A stretch of DNA of 64,000 nt from Lysinibacillus sp. ZYM-1 (GCF_001308875.1 NZ_KQ465125.1:1-64000), one strand, 5' to 3'; positions 8,677 to 18,147 are shown, numbered from the stretch's first letter. Numbers and translations: made by a program. Notes: generated by a model not told the origin, from the sequence alone.

Positions 8677-9668
8677 TTGCTAACACCTTGCTGAACTTTT
8701 TCTAAAATAACATCAATTACATCATCTGCTGTCTTTCCTGAAGCCTCCCCTTCATAATTCAACAGCATCCGATGACGTAATACAGGTTTTGCTACAGATT
8801 TAATATCAGCTACTGAAACATGGAACCGACCATTCATCAGCGCTCTAGCTTTTGCTAATTTTATTAAACTTTGCAAACCACGAGGTCCACTGCCATACAT
8901 AGCATATTGCTTGACCTCTTCTAAAGCATCAGATCTTTCAGGATGTGTTGCCACTACTAAATCAGTTGCAAATTCCAGCATTTCATCCGCAACCATTACT
9001 TCTTTCACCATTTGCTGTGCTTCTATTAGAGCCTCTGTATTCATCAGTTTTTGTAAACCAATTTCCTGAGCACCTGTTGTTCGCTTCATAATTTCCATTA
9101 GTTCATTTTTTTCAGGGTAAGGTACAAGAATTTTACAAAGGAATCGGTCCATCTGTGCTTCAGGTAACGGATACGTTCCTTCCATCTCAATAGGATTTTG
9201 CGTCGCTAACACGAAAAATGGTCTAGCCATTTTTTTTGTATCTCCCAAAATCGTTACCGTTTTTTCTCCCATTGCTTCCAACAAAGCACTTTGAGTTTTA
9301 GGTGTAGCGCGATTTATCTCATCTGCTAACACCATCTGACTAAAAATCGGACCAGGCTGAAACGTAAATTGCTGTTTACCATCTGGGGCACGTTCAATCA
9401 TGCTTGTCCCAGTTATATCCGCTGGCATAAGATCTGGTGTAAATTGAATACGTGAAAACGACAGGTCAAGAACTTCAGAAATTGTACGGATTAACATCGT
9501 CTTCCCTAAGCCTGGTAAACCTTCTAATAATGCATGACCATCTGCTAGTACAGCATACAAAGTATAATCAATTGCATCCTCTTGCCCTACAATAAAGCGA
9601 TGGATTTCATCTTTAACTTGTTGTAATTTTGTACTCATTTCTACATACTGTTGCTCTGTAAATGCCAT
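8673..9668 (-). CDS. MoxR-family AAA+ ATPase
   Basis: 331 residues, the normal size for MoxR. Walker A GLPGLGKT is at 50-57, Walker B LADEINR at about 114-120, sensor 1 near TQNPIE, and the C-terminal AAA lid carries RHRMLLNYEGEA. MoxR proteins are cytoplasmic hexameric ATPases thought to act as chaperones in metal insertion or complex assembly with VWA proteins. It has a good Shine-Dalgarno sequence (AGGAGG) and couples to the DUF58 gene by a 4-base overlap. Its position in the middle of the operon suggests it drives assembly of the whole set. Confidence 0.9.
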   Translation of the reverse strand: MAFTEQQYVEMSTKLQQVKDEIHRFIVGQEDAIDYTLYAVLADGHALLEGLPGLGKTMLIRTISEVLDLSFSRIQFTPDLMPADITGTSMIERAPDGKQQFTFQPGPIFSQMVLADEINRATPKTQSALLEAMGEKTVTILGDTKKMARPFFVLATQNPIEMEGTYPLPEAQMDRFLCKILVPYPEKNELMEIMKRTTGAQEIGLQKLMNTEALIEAQQMVKEVMVADEMLEFATDLVVATHPERSDALEEVKQYAMYGSGPRGLQSLIKLAKARALMNGRFHVSVADIKSVAKPVLRHRMLLNYEGEASGKTADDVIDVILEKVQQGVSK

Positions 9669-9679
9669 TTCATTTCCTC

Positions 9680-11110
9680 CTACTGCGACTCAATTGACGT
9701 GAAATAAGATTGCACGACATTTTGTAAATCCTTCGGTAATTGTAAACGCTCTGAGCTTTCTAAGTAGCTGTCTTTATAGGAGCCAATTACTTCTTCATAC
9801 GGTCTAATGGAGCCCTTTGTTATCGGGGCATTCCCTTGTTGCTCAGAGACATGGGAACCATCACCTAAAGCTCCACCATCCACTGACGTCTCGTTTGACC
9901 CACCAATCCGATTCGGTGTCGTCAATAAATTTCGACTACCTGGACCACGGCCAGCTCCTTGTCCTTGACCCTGGCCTTGGCCTTGTCCTTGTCCTTGTCC
10001 TTGACCCTGGCCTTGTCCCTGGCCTTGTCCTTGACCCTGGCCTTGTCCTTGGCCCTGGCCTTGGCCTTGGCCTTGGCTATTACTATTTTGTTGTTGTGAA
10101 CCACTTTGAGCATTATTTTGACCCGACTGGCCTGCCTGCCCTTGTTGATTGCTTAACTGGGAATTACCGGATGACGGTTGACTTCCTTGTTGTTTATTAT
10201 TTTGATTGTTAGTACTTGCATTATTTGCACTAGCAATCGCATTTTGTAAGGAATTACTTGCTGGTTTACCAAGTTTACTCATAGCTGTTTGTGTGGCATT
10301 TGCATTTTGTGTTAGACCTTGCTGCATTTGAGCAAGCTCCTTCAGTTGCTCAACCTCTTCTTTCGATAAGCCTTGTTCGTCAGTAACACCATCTTGACTA
10401 GCCGTTTGTTTATCCTTTAATTGCTGCTCCTTCAGGGCAAGCTCCTTTTGCTTCTTCACCACTTCTCGTAGTGCCTCTTCAGCTGTTTCTGCTTCTTTTA
10501 ACGTATTTTGAAGTTCTTTCAATTGCTCTTTCACTTCTTTTGTCTGTGCTTTTTTCTCCAGCTCAGCAACTTCCTTCTTCATGTCGTCGATGACCGCTTG
10601 CTCTTTTTCAACTTCTATTGCTTCTATTTGAGTAGCCGCTGGAAACACATAAAGAATTGCCAGGACAATAGCTGTGACAAATAGGCCAATAAACGCCTTG
10701 GGTCGAAATAAATTTTTCTTTCGAGCCTTAAAGTCTATAAAAGCTTGTTCAACTTTTTGTATCGCTTTTGATAATAATGCTTGAACAAGAGGGTCTTGAT
10801 CATCTTTAAATGATAAAGCAGTAACCAACTCATTATGTGAAAAATAATGATCCAGTGTATGCAAAGCTTCTTTCTCTTTGACACGTCTCCACCATATGAA
10901 AACCATTGTTGCAACAATAAGGGTAACAAAGACAACCAACGCTATTTGGCGATAATATGGCCAGACAAATAATCTTGAAATAAGAACGAGAGAAGCACTC
11001 GAAAGCAATGCCAAAAACAGACCATATTGTGCAATAGGAATGCTTTTTTCAAGTGTTAAACTCGATTTTGCACGCTGAATATATTTTCGTAATTGCTTAC
11101 GATGCTCCAT
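9680..11110 (-). CDS. Membrane coiled-coil protein with (Gly-Gln)n tract
   Basis: 476 residues. Two adjacent spans (about 29-50 and 54-74), a cytoplasmic segment, and a third span (139-158) precede a long Lys/Glu-rich coiled coil (163-235). After a Gln/Asn/Ser-rich low-complexity region (280-345) comes an unbroken run of about 20 Gln-Gly dipeptides (346-386). The conserved-looking C terminus contains YEEVIGSYKDSYLESSERLQ and resembles the tail of proteins found beside MoxR in other Firmicutes. No enzyme motif is seen. The start ATG has GGAGGA upstream. Likely a scaffold or regulator of the exporter/VWA complex (inference). Confidence 0.7.
   Translation of the reverse strand: MEHRKQLRKYIQRAKSSLTLEKSIPIAQYGLFLALLSSASLVLISRLFVWPYYRQIALVVFVTLIVATMVFIWWRRVKEKEALHTLDHYFSHNELVTALSFKDDQDPLVQALLSKAIQKVEQAFIDFKARKKNLFRPKAFIGLFVTAIVLAILYVFPAATQIEAIEVEKEQAVIDDMKKEVAELEKKAQTKEVKEQLKELQNTLKEAETAEEALREVVKKQKELALKEQQLKDKQTASQDGVTDEQGLSKEEVEQLKELAQMQQGLTQNANATQTAMSKLGKPASNSLQNAIASANNASTNNQNNKQQGSQPSSGNSQLSNQQGQAGQSGQNNAQSGSQQQNSNSQGQGQGQGQGQGQGQGQGQGQGQGQGQGQGQGQGQGQGQGAGRGPGSRNLLTTPNRIGGSNETSVDGGALGDGSHVSEQQGNAPITKGSIRPYEEVIGSYKDSYLESSERLQLPKDLQNVVQSYFTSIESQ
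9955..10075 (-). repeat. Hexanucleotide repeat array encoding (Gly-Gln)n
   Basis: About twenty tandem copies of a degenerate hexamer, read on the plus strand as GGCCTT, GTCCTT, GACCCT and similar. Codons vary at third positions, so the repeat is maintained at protein level yet remains prone to slippage in steps of two residues. Confidence 0.85.
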
Positions 11111-11122
11111 AATAATTCCTCC

Positions 11123-11968
11123 TCATCGGTTACTTTTCATGTTGGCACGTAATTTTTTAATCGCAATCGTTAAACAAAGTACAATAATCAATACATAAGC
11201 AATTAAATAAGTAATCCATACAGGTAGCTCCACTCCTGAAAGCTCAGCTAACGCATTACCCATTTCCGGTGAAATAAGTGTCAGCATTAGGGCACCAGGA
11301 TTAATCGATGCCCAAAAATAAGTCATAAAGGAGGTACTTGTACCAACAGCATTACCCATTTGATGGAAGGCCATTGTTAAAAAGAAGAAAAACGCTGTAA
11401 TACCGCCTAAAAAGATAATAGATCCATATGTGGCAATCATCGCGACAATCGTTCTTTTTGTAATCGTTGAAAACATGACGCCGATACTACCTATTGCTAC
11501 TACAGTAACTAAATAAAATAAAAATATCGAAACAAGCTGGGAAGGTGAAACTCCACCAAATAGGAATACTAAACTATATAATGGTAATCCTGCTACTAGC
11601 ATTAGAACTAGAAACGACACAGAAGATAATAATTTCCCAATCACAATTTGTGTAGAACTTTGTGTCGTTGTTAGCAAAATATTTAGGGTTTGCTTTTCAC
11701 GTTCACTACTAATTGCTCCTGCAGTTAAACTAGGTGTAATGAATAAAACTAATGCCATTTGCAAAATGGTTAATACAGCAAACATCATAAAGCTTGTTTC
11801 TGGTCTAAAGAATCCTTTGCCAGTAAATTCGGTCGTAAGCAATAAAAAGCCTGCAATGAAAATACAAAGTACAGCTAAATAAAACATCAATCCTGAGAAG
11901 CTTTTAAAAGAACGGAAACGTAACTTCAACTCTTTCACAAATACTGGATTATAAAATCTTTCCATCAT
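11123..11968 (-). CDS. ABC-2 type exporter permease
   Basis: 281 residues with six hydrophobic spans and the ABC-2 (NatB/CcmB-like) pattern: an amphipathic N terminus ending in a first span near 23-45, and the cytoplasmic motif ISSEREKQTLNILLTT (about 92-107), typical of this class. Its start overlaps the ATPase stop by four bases (ATGA), so the two form one exporter. The substrate is unknown; the operon context suggests an envelope component. Confidence 0.85.
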   Translation of the reverse strand: MMERFYNPVFVKELKLRFRSFKSFSGLMFYLAVLCIFIAGFLLLTTEFTGKGFFRPETSFMMFAVLTILQMALVLFITPSLTAGAISSEREKQTLNILLTTTQSSTQIVIGKLLSSVSFLVLMLVAGLPLYSLVFLFGGVSPSQLVSIFLFYLVTVVAIGSIGVMFSTITKRTIVAMIATYGSIIFLGGITAFFFFLTMAFHQMGNAVGTSTSFMTYFWASINPGALMLTLISPEMGNALAELSGVELPVWITYLIAYVLIIVLCLTIAIKKLRANMKSNR

Positions 11969-12900
11969 TGACTGTCCGCTCCCTTCGTAATCGCCATAAA
12001 GACATCCTCTAAATCTTTTTCTTCCTCACTCAAAGCATAAATTGGTAAATCGATAAGCACTGCCTTTTTCAGTAACGCCACCTGCTCGGCGTCTGTGCCT
12101 CGATAATTAAATGCTATTTCTAGACGATTATCGATCACATCAATAGACGAGATATGAGGATCTTCTTCTAAAAATGCACGTACTTCATTTATACGATCTG
12201 TTACTTTCATCACAATGCGCTTTTCTCCCTGTAGCTGTGCCTGAATCGCAGCAACATTGCCGTGCGCAATTAATTTACCGTTATCAATAACACCAATTTC
12301 ATCACACATTTCAGCAAGCTCAGGCAAAATATGAGAAGAAATTAGGATTGTTTTTCCCATAGTTTTTAAATTTCGTAAAATATCCCGCATTTCTACACGT
12401 GCGCGTGGATCTAATCCTGACGCAGGTTCATCTAAAATCAACACCTTTGGGTCATGGATAAGTGCACGGGCAAGACATAAGCGTTGCTTCATCCCACGTG
12501 ATAACAAATCTACGTAGTCATAGCGTTTATTTGTTAAGTTTACAAGTTCTAATAGCTGTGGAATCAGTACTTGACGTTCTGCCAGTTGAATACCATAGCT
12601 CGCCCCATAAAAGTCTAAATATTCATCAACTTTTAACTGATCATAGACACCAAAGAAATCAGGCATATAACCAATTTGCTTACGTACTTCCTTCGGTTCT
12701 TTAACAACACTTTTGCCGTTTATTAGCGCATCACCAGAAGTCGGTGACAATAATGTCGCTAAAATAGAGAATGTTGTTGATTTCCCCGCTCCATTAGCGC
12801 CAACAAAACCAAACACAATGCCTTCTTCTAAGGACAAATTCAAATGATCTAGTGCCGTAAAGGAGCCGTATCGTTTCGTTAAGTCACGAATTTCAATCAT
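11965..12900 (-). CDS. ABC transporter ATP-binding protein
   Basis: 311 residues. Walker A GANGAGKST is at 34-42, the signature appears as LSRGMKQRL (about 133-141), and Walker B plus D-loop as LILDEPASGLD. The signature has Arg-Gly for the usual Gly-Gly, a common variant in ABC-2 exporters. A C-terminal domain of about 90 residues follows, as in NatA/BcrA-type subunits. Its ATG overlaps the previous gene's TAA by one base. It pairs with the permease immediately downstream. Confidence 0.9.
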   Translation of the reverse strand: MIEIRDLTKRYGSFTALDHLNLSLEEGIVFGFVGANGAGKSTTFSILATLLSPTSGDALINGKSVVKEPKEVRKQIGYMPDFFGVYDQLKVDEYLDFYGASYGIQLAERQVLIPQLLELVNLTNKRYDYVDLLSRGMKQRLCLARALIHDPKVLILDEPASGLDPRARVEMRDILRNLKTMGKTILISSHILPELAEMCDEIGVIDNGKLIAHGNVAAIQAQLQGEKRIVMKVTDRINEVRAFLEEDPHISSIDVIDNRLEIAFNYRGTDAEQVALLKKAVLIDLPIYALSEEEKDLEDVFMAITKGADSQ

Positions 12901-15296
12901 TATTTTGCCACTCCCTTCAGCTCTATTTCAGGTAACTTCGTTTGTTCACCAGATGGATCTGGACCATATTTAATCTCAATTCGAACCTCACCATCTTGAT
13001 TAATGTAATTCATAATTTTATCCGTAAATACTTGCTTTGTATCCACCAATGGCTCATACATATTCGTTTCATTATTCCATATCGACAGCTGCATACGCTT
13101 AACATCCTTATTGGAAATTGTTAGCTCGTTAAGTGATTCCACAGCGTCCATAAATTGATCAGGCATTGCCATCGTTAATTCATATAAACCATCAGATAGA
13201 TACCAGTTATTCAATTCCTCTTCAATTTTATCGAAATATCCACTAGCAGATAGTGCGTTTAGTGTATACGTAAAATTATTGCGCTTCATAGTAAATGGAC
13301 CTGATAGTTCCACTTTCCCTTTAAACGGTTGAACGAGCATTGTAATTGGTGACATATTAGCACTTGTTTCAAGTTCAGCCCCCACAATAGCTTGGTCTGT
13401 CCATGCTGTAAGTATTGGCTGTCTATCATTTTCTACAAGTGGCAATGCTAATGTTTTCATTCGTTCAATCCGCATTGGATCTACCTCATCCTTCTTCGAT
13501 GGGTAACTATAATTATAACTATTAAATACAGATGGCTTTTGAAGAACGGTAGTTTTCATTTCCTTATCTACCTGTAAAGTTCCATTCGCTTCAATATCAC
13601 CCAGTTTCACTTCTTTCACACCAGAAATTAATGTGACATCTTTTAATGCAAATGGGAAATTATTTTTAACCGTTCCTGTCAGCTTTTCATTTTTCAAAGT
13701 TATATCAACATCCATCTTGCCAATATTTTGAGCTGATGTTTTTCCTCCAAATGATTGAACAGACCAATAATTTAAATCACGTAATGCTAACGTTGAACCG
13801 TTGGCATTTTCTTTAATATAGGAAGATTCATGTAAATTACCTACTGTTCCAGTGAAATTATTATTGTTTCTCATGGCAATAGCAGTTGTGTTTTTATCAG
13901 CATTTACCACAAAATCCCCACTACGATTCGTTAAAATGGATTCAACATAATACCCATTCAAACTACTATCCTCATTGACTTTATAAAATGCAGATTGTTG
14001 AACTTGTGGCTGAACAATCCGATCTTTTGCTCCAACAATGAAGAGACCAATCGAAAGAACAATCGAGAACACCGGAATAATCCACCATGCATGCTCACGC
14101 TTGTCCATTTTTTTCAGAACAAAGTAAAGAACTGGGCCAATGATTAAGATATAAAGAATAATGACAATAAGCATATAGCTCACTGATACTTCAAAGGACG
14201 GGAATAATTCATTAATGTTACGAAGCTCATAAGAAATTTGATCGAGTGGTGATTGTCCCTGCCTCATCATTCCTTGCTGTGAAATACTTTGAACATCAAT
14301 CGTCTTAGCTAAAAGGGCTGCATAACCATCCATTGAAGCGAGTGGTTGATCACCTAGAGAGAAGGCTGTTTGAATGATTTCACCACTGCCAACTTTTTTC
14401 TTTGAAGCTAGTACTGCATTATTATCCGTTAATACTGGTAAACTTCCTTCATGATCAGTAGACGTATGAATCGAAATAGGCTGTGTGAAAATCCCACCAC
14501 CAGACAATTTTGTTAACGTCTCAGCAGAGACAGAAGTCATCTCTTTTGATAATGACATTGGTAAATATTCTTTAAAAATTCCTGCTGTGACATCCACTTG
14601 ATCAGAAGCCCCTAAGAGTAGAGTACCGCCATCTTGTACCCATTTCAGCAATGACTCTTGTTGTTTTTGTGATAAGTCAGCTATTGCTACTTCATCTACA
14701 ACGATGACATTGGCCATCGCAAGTCCTTGTTCATTTTCTGGGAAAGTATAATCCTTTAACTGGTTGATATTAAATACTTCCACATTATTTTGAGGAACAA
14801 ATGTAGATAAACGTAAAAGTGCCGCTAGTCGATCACTTTTATCTGTTAATGTATAGATAAATGTTGAGGCAGGATCTAAAAAATTAGATTGTAGGCGCTT
14901 GGTTCCTTTATAGGCAACCTTTTTTCCCTTTTCAATATTCCCTTCATAAAAGGCAAATAAATCTGCGTCCGAATAACCATAGTCAGCTAATCCATCTAGA
15001 TAGAAAGTAAATGTCTTTTCTTCTCCTGCTGCTATATCGATTGGAACGACAAGTGCGGATGCAGCCTCATAAGAATTGGCAGAATTTATCGCCATATCTC
15101 CAGAAAAATCTGCACCGTTATTTTTCACTGTAACTTGTAATGGCACTACTGATTGGTATTTAGCTTTACCTGAAATACCTGCTGTTGCTTTGACCTCTAA
15201 TGTTGCAGCAGCAGCTTGCGCCTGAGTAGAAGGCAGCATAAGGCTCATCATAAGCAATACTAATAAGGTCAGTGCCGTCATTTTTGTCTTTTTCAA
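12900..15296 (-). CDS. Secreted membrane-anchored protein, first gene of operon
   Basis: 798 residues. A signal peptide (1-29, ending AQAAAA) is followed by a beta-rich extracytoplasmic part with a GATase/ThuA-like stretch around 170-240 (a region with QDGGTLLLGAS). Two spans near 370-395 and 403-422 are separated by a short KKMDKREHA loop, then a second large outside domain follows. The start is TTG at 15296 with AAAGGGG nine bases upstream. I do not know a named family; the layout resembles auxiliary components of ABC exporters such as the GldG type. It is probably the extracellular partner of the exporter encoded next. Confidence 0.7.
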   Translation of the reverse strand: MKKTKMTALTLLVLLMMSLMLPSTQAQAAAATLEVKATAGISGKAKYQSVVPLQVTVKNNGADFSGDMAINSANSYEAASALVVPIDIAAGEEKTFTFYLDGLADYGYSDADLFAFYEGNIEKGKKVAYKGTKRLQSNFLDPASTFIYTLTDKSDRLAALLRLSTFVPQNNVEVFNINQLKDYTFPENEQGLAMANVIVVDEVAIADLSQKQQESLLKWVQDGGTLLLGASDQVDVTAGIFKEYLPMSLSKEMTSVSAETLTKLSGGGIFTQPISIHTSTDHEGSLPVLTDNNAVLASKKKVGSGEIIQTAFSLGDQPLASMDGYAALLAKTIDVQSISQQGMMRQGQSPLDQISYELRNINELFPSFEVSVSYMLIVIILYILIIGPVLYFVLKKMDKREHAWWIIPVFSIVLSIGLFIVGAKDRIVQPQVQQSAFYKVNEDSSLNGYYVESILTNRSGDFVVNADKNTTAIAMRNNNNFTGTVGNLHESSYIKENANGSTLALRDLNYWSVQSFGGKTSAQNIGKMDVDITLKNEKLTGTVKNNFPFALKDVTLISGVKEVKLGDIEANGTLQVDKEMKTTVLQKPSVFNSYNYSYPSKKDEVDPMRIERMKTLALPLVENDRQPILTAWTDQAIVGAELETSANMSPITMLVQPFKGKVELSGPFTMKRNNFTYTLNALSASGYFDKIEEELNNWYLSDGLYELTMAMPDQFMDAVESLNELTISNKDVKRMQLSIWNNETNMYEPLVDTKQVFTDKIMNYINQDGEVRIEIKYGPDPSGEQTKLPEIELKGVAK

Positions 15297-15426
15297 AAGC
15301 TCAACCCCTTTTTATGTAAGTAGATGGTTACATAATTATACGTTTTAAATTGCATTTTGTTCCATTTCTTATGATATCTTCATGAATATTCATAAACTCT
15401 TAAGAAATACGCATCCAAAGCGAAAA

Positions 15427-15456
15427 AGGCAATCCCGTAATAGACTGGAACTGCCT
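15427..15456 (-). terminator. Terminator after ccpC
   Basis: Imperfect stem AGGCA-TCC/GGA-TGCCT (15427-15456) followed on the minus strand by TTTTT, just past the ccpC stop. Confidence 0.6.
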
Positions 15457-15462
15457 AATTTC

Positions 15463-16350
15463 TTATTTTGTATAGTCAAACAAACAACGAGCATGGTCTT
15501 GCACTACTTCTACAAATGCCTCTACCTGTCGCAATTCAAAAGATGATTCATAGCCAATAAGCCATGTATCTCGTGTAAGCCCAAATTCCTTTTCATCATT
15601 TGTTAAAGGTATTTTATGAATTTCATCATGGTCATTTAAAGTAATGGATGGTAGTATAGCATATCCTATACCATTTAAAGCCATTTGTTTACAAATTTCA
15701 ATTTGATCTACTAAAATTTGTTTTCTAGGATTTGAAGCAAAGTGCTGCTGCCACCATTGTTGAATTTCTTGATAGTAGTTGGAATCACTTTTGTATTGAA
15801 TAAATGGACGGTCTGTCTTCAGCACATCTTCAATCGTCTTAACCTCTTTATCCACTAAATAAAGAGTGTCTCTGAAAAGGTGTATCTTTTCCCCTTTCCA
15901 ATCTACTTGACCACGTACAATTCCAATATGTGCCTCGCCTTCATAAAGTGCTTTCACAATTTCCGAACTCCAGCCCGTCATGAGCGAAATTTTCGCCTCG
16001 GGATATTTGGATACAAATTCCTTTAATATTTTAGGTAACCAGTTTTGACCAACAATAGACGCACAGGCAATCTTCAATGTCCCATTTACCTTTGTTGTTA
16101 AGGATTGAATCGTTTCAAAAATTTCTTCTTTTTTGGCTAGCATTTCCTTGGCATAGGCAATAACCTGTTCACCAGCAGGTGTTGCTGTTAAACCTTTTTG
16201 TGAACGTATAAATAATTGTGCACCCCAGTCCTTTTCAATGGTTTGTAAACGCTGAGAAAGGGCTGGTTGGGATAGAAATAGACGTTCAGCTGCTTTCCGC
16301 ATATTGCGTTCCTCAGCCAAAATTTTTAAAATCTCTGCCTCTGTTGCCAT
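15463..16350 (-). CDS. ccpC: CcpC-like LysR regulator of citrate-cycle genes
   Basis: About 295 residues with an N-terminal winged helix (NMRKAAERLFLSQPALSQRL, about 14-33) and a LysR substrate-binding domain. The sequence closely follows B. subtilis CcpC as I remember it (e.g. LKIACASIVGQNWLPKILK, EICKQMALNGIGYAILPS). CcpC represses citB and citZ and senses citrate. The open frame extends 16 codons upstream, but GGAGG is 8-11 bases before TTG 16353/ATG 16350, so I start there. The neighbour cbpB/ykuL is the same as in B. subtilis, which supports the name. Confidence 0.8.
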   Translation of the reverse strand: MATEAEILKILAEERNMRKAAERLFLSQPALSQRLQTIEKDWGAQLFIRSQKGLTATPAGEQVIAYAKEMLAKKEEIFETIQSLTTKVNGTLKIACASIVGQNWLPKILKEFVSKYPEAKISLMTGWSSEIVKALYEGEAHIGIVRGQVDWKGEKIHLFRDTLYLVDKEVKTIEDVLKTDRPFIQYKSDSNYYQEIQQWWQQHFASNPRKQILVDQIEICKQMALNGIGYAILPSITLNDHDEIHKIPLTNDEKEFGLTRDTWLIGYESSFELRQVEAFVEVVQDHARCLFDYTK

Positions 16351-16418
16351 CAATCTGTAAACCTCCAGTACAAGCAAAGAGGGCCTCATGATTTTCATCT
16401 GAGTTCCCTCTTAAACTA

Positions 16419-16859
16419 CTACTCTTTTTGATAAATATATTTTTTCAATTGCTTTAAAATAACACGTCTCGTTAATATCCCTGCAAATGTACCATCTTCG
16501 TCCACTACACATAAAAATGCGTGGTTAATGACTAAATCCAAAGCACGCTGAAATGTATCTGACAACTTTAATACAGCGATCTCTTTTTCCATAATCGAGT
16601 CAACTTTAATATCAGGAAGCTTTTCATACTCAATATGTTCGAGTCCTAGAATCGATTCCGTTATCATTTTCATGCTCAGTAAACCTTGAAGCCGATATTT
16701 CAAATCTAATACAGGTATGGACGAATACCCTGTACGTGTTAGTACAAGGAGTGCATGTTCAGCACTATTTCCACTTTGTACATGCGCAACTTTTTCAGAG
16801 GAAATGATAAAATCACTAATTGGCATTGCTAATAAGTCTTTGCTGTTAGTTGAAATCAT
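16419..16859 (-). CDS. cbpB: CBS-domain c-di-AMP-binding protein CbpB/DarB
   Basis: 146 residues made of two CBS domains (about 12-70 and 80-140). Motifs KVAHVQSGNSAEHALLVLT and TRRVILKQLKKYI align with B. subtilis YkuL (CbpB/DarB), which binds c-di-AMP; the free form stimulates Rel (p)ppGpp synthesis and pyruvate carboxylase. GGAGAAG precedes the ATG. It sits 68 bases upstream of ccpC on the same strand, the B. subtilis order, so co-transcription is likely. Confidence 0.85.
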   Translation of the reverse strand: MISTNSKDLLAMPISDFIISSEKVAHVQSGNSAEHALLVLTRTGYSSIPVLDLKYRLQGLLSMKMITESILGLEHIEYEKLPDIKVDSIMEKEIAVLKLSDTFQRALDLVINHAFLCVVDEDGTFAGILTRRVILKQLKKYIYQKE

Positions 16860-17007
16860 GAACTTCTTCTCCTTTTCTGTCCTCGCTGTGCAGAACAGTC
16901 CTTCCCTTTCATCATATCACAACTTTTCTATGTATGACCATGATCAGGACGGGAAGAGTTTTTCAGGAATAACGAATTATATGAGGCAAATCAACAAAAA
17001 CTAAGTA

Positions 17008-17047
17008 CATCCTCAATAGTTAGGTTTTTCGTAACTGATTGAGGATG
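17008..17047 (-). terminator. Long hairpin terminator
   Basis: CATCCTCAAT pairs with ATTGAGGATG (17008-17017, 17038-17047), extended by AGTTA/TAACT inside. The minus strand continues into a T-rich run. It ends the small gene at 17056-17295. Confidence 0.7.
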
Positions 17048-17055
17048 GTTAATTT

Positions 17056-17295
17056 CTAATAGCCCGCCTTACTCCAATAATAAAAAATCATAATCCCTAA
17101 AAAAAGTAAAAATATCCCATATACCCATACAATTGGATTCAACATTGTTGAATACTCTTCGACTGTTTCTGAAATCGGTGTATCCTTTTCAGACTTCCTT
17201 TCAGAAGTCATTTTTGCAATTTTCAGCGTGGATACAAACGAAATAACAGAAATAATGACAATGGCAATAAGAGCCGGTATTAACCACATACCCAT
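17056..17295 (-). CDS. Small two-span membrane protein
   Basis: 79 residues with spans at about 5-24 and 54-74 joined by a charged loop (TSERKSEKD...). AAAGGAG sits eight bases before the ATG at 17295; a TTG at 17301 is too close to it. No family recognised. It lies between fadH and cbpB on the same strand, 63 bases after fadH, so it may be read from the fadH promoter. Confidence 0.6.
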   Translation of the reverse strand: MGMWLIPALIAIVIISVISFVSTLKIAKMTSERKSEKDTPISETVEEYSTMLNPIVWVYGIFLLFLGIMIFYYWSKAGY

Positions 17296-17358
17296 TAGCA
17301 AAACTCCTTTCTTTGCCCTTAGTATGCGTCAATCCGGCTCTTCGTTATGCAACCATTT

Positions 17359-18126
17359 TTAGAATGGATATTGATTGAGCCACTGGCCACCATCCAGTGT
17401 TACACATTCTCCGTTCATATAACTTGCCTTGTTAGACATCATAAATGTAGCTAAATCTGCTATTTCTTCGGGTGTACCCGTGCGACCTAATGGAACAGAA
17501 TCTAATGTACGTGCAGCAGCTGCTTCTGACTCCCAAAGTTTGTCTGCACCACCAGTTCGTTCAATTGGCCCTGGTGCTATAGCATTTACGCGAATACCAT
17601 ACTGCTTTCCCCATTCTACTGCTAATGTTCTCGTCAGTGATAATACGCCAGCTTTTGCTGCAGCCGAATGGATAACACCAGCACCTGCATTCCAAGCATA
17701 CGTGGCCACCATGTTCAGAATAGAACCTTTTATATTATTTTCAATCCAATACTTACCAACTGTTGAAGAACAGAAGAAAGTACCATTTAACACGATATCC
17801 ACTACTGCCTTCCAACCGTTCGGTGATAAGTCCTCAGCACGTACGATAAAATTACCAGCCGCATTATTAACAAGACCATCAACTTGTCCAAATTTTTCAA
17901 CAGCAAACGCTAGCATTGCCTCAGTATGTTCTGGTACTCGTACATCCATTTGGAAAGTTTCAATTGAGGAACCAGCCTCTGCAATGAATTTTTTTGCCTC
18001 TGCTAAACGTTCCTCATTGCGTCCAGTTATGACAACATTTGCACCTTCAGCTACGAATTGCTTCGCCATATAAAGACCCATCCCACTTGATCCACCTGTA
18101 ATGATAATTGTTTTTCCCTGCAACAT
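17359..18126 (-). CDS. fadH: 2,4-dienoyl-CoA reductase FadH
   Basis: 255-residue short-chain dehydrogenase. NADP(H)-binding motif TGGSSGMG is at 10-17, NNAAGN at 87-92. The active-site region reads ATYAW...HSAAAKAGV: the usual YxxxK tyrosine is Ser and the Tyr lies further upstream, as in mammalian DECR. LDGGQWLNQYPF at the end matches B. subtilis FadH (YkuF). It reduces 2,4-dienoyl-CoA during beta-oxidation of unsaturated fatty acids. AAGGGGGA precedes the ATG. A FadR-like operator lies 22 bases upstream. Confidence 0.9.
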   Translation of the reverse strand: MLQGKTIIITGGSSGMGLYMAKQFVAEGANVVITGRNEERLAEAKKFIAEAGSSIETFQMDVRVPEHTEAMLAFAVEKFGQVDGLVNNAAGNFIVRAEDLSPNGWKAVVDIVLNGTFFCSSTVGKYWIENNIKGSILNMVATYAWNAGAGVIHSAAAKAGVLSLTRTLAVEWGKQYGIRVNAIAPGPIERTGGADKLWESEAAAARTLDSVPLGRTGTPEEIADLATFMMSNKASYMNGECVTLDGGQWLNQYPF

Positions 18127-18147
18127 TCCATTTCCCCCTTTATTAAA

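Noticed and set aside
9817-10212. Plus-strand and second minus-strand frames (9922-10113) over the Gly-Gln tract
   Set aside because: They exist only because the hexamer repeat keeps all frames open; the composition (Leu-Gly-Pro or Lys-Ala-Arg repeats) is an artefact.
16717-17004. Plus-strand frame across the cbpB start
   Set aside because: It is antisense to cbpB for half its length and has no ribosome site or family features.
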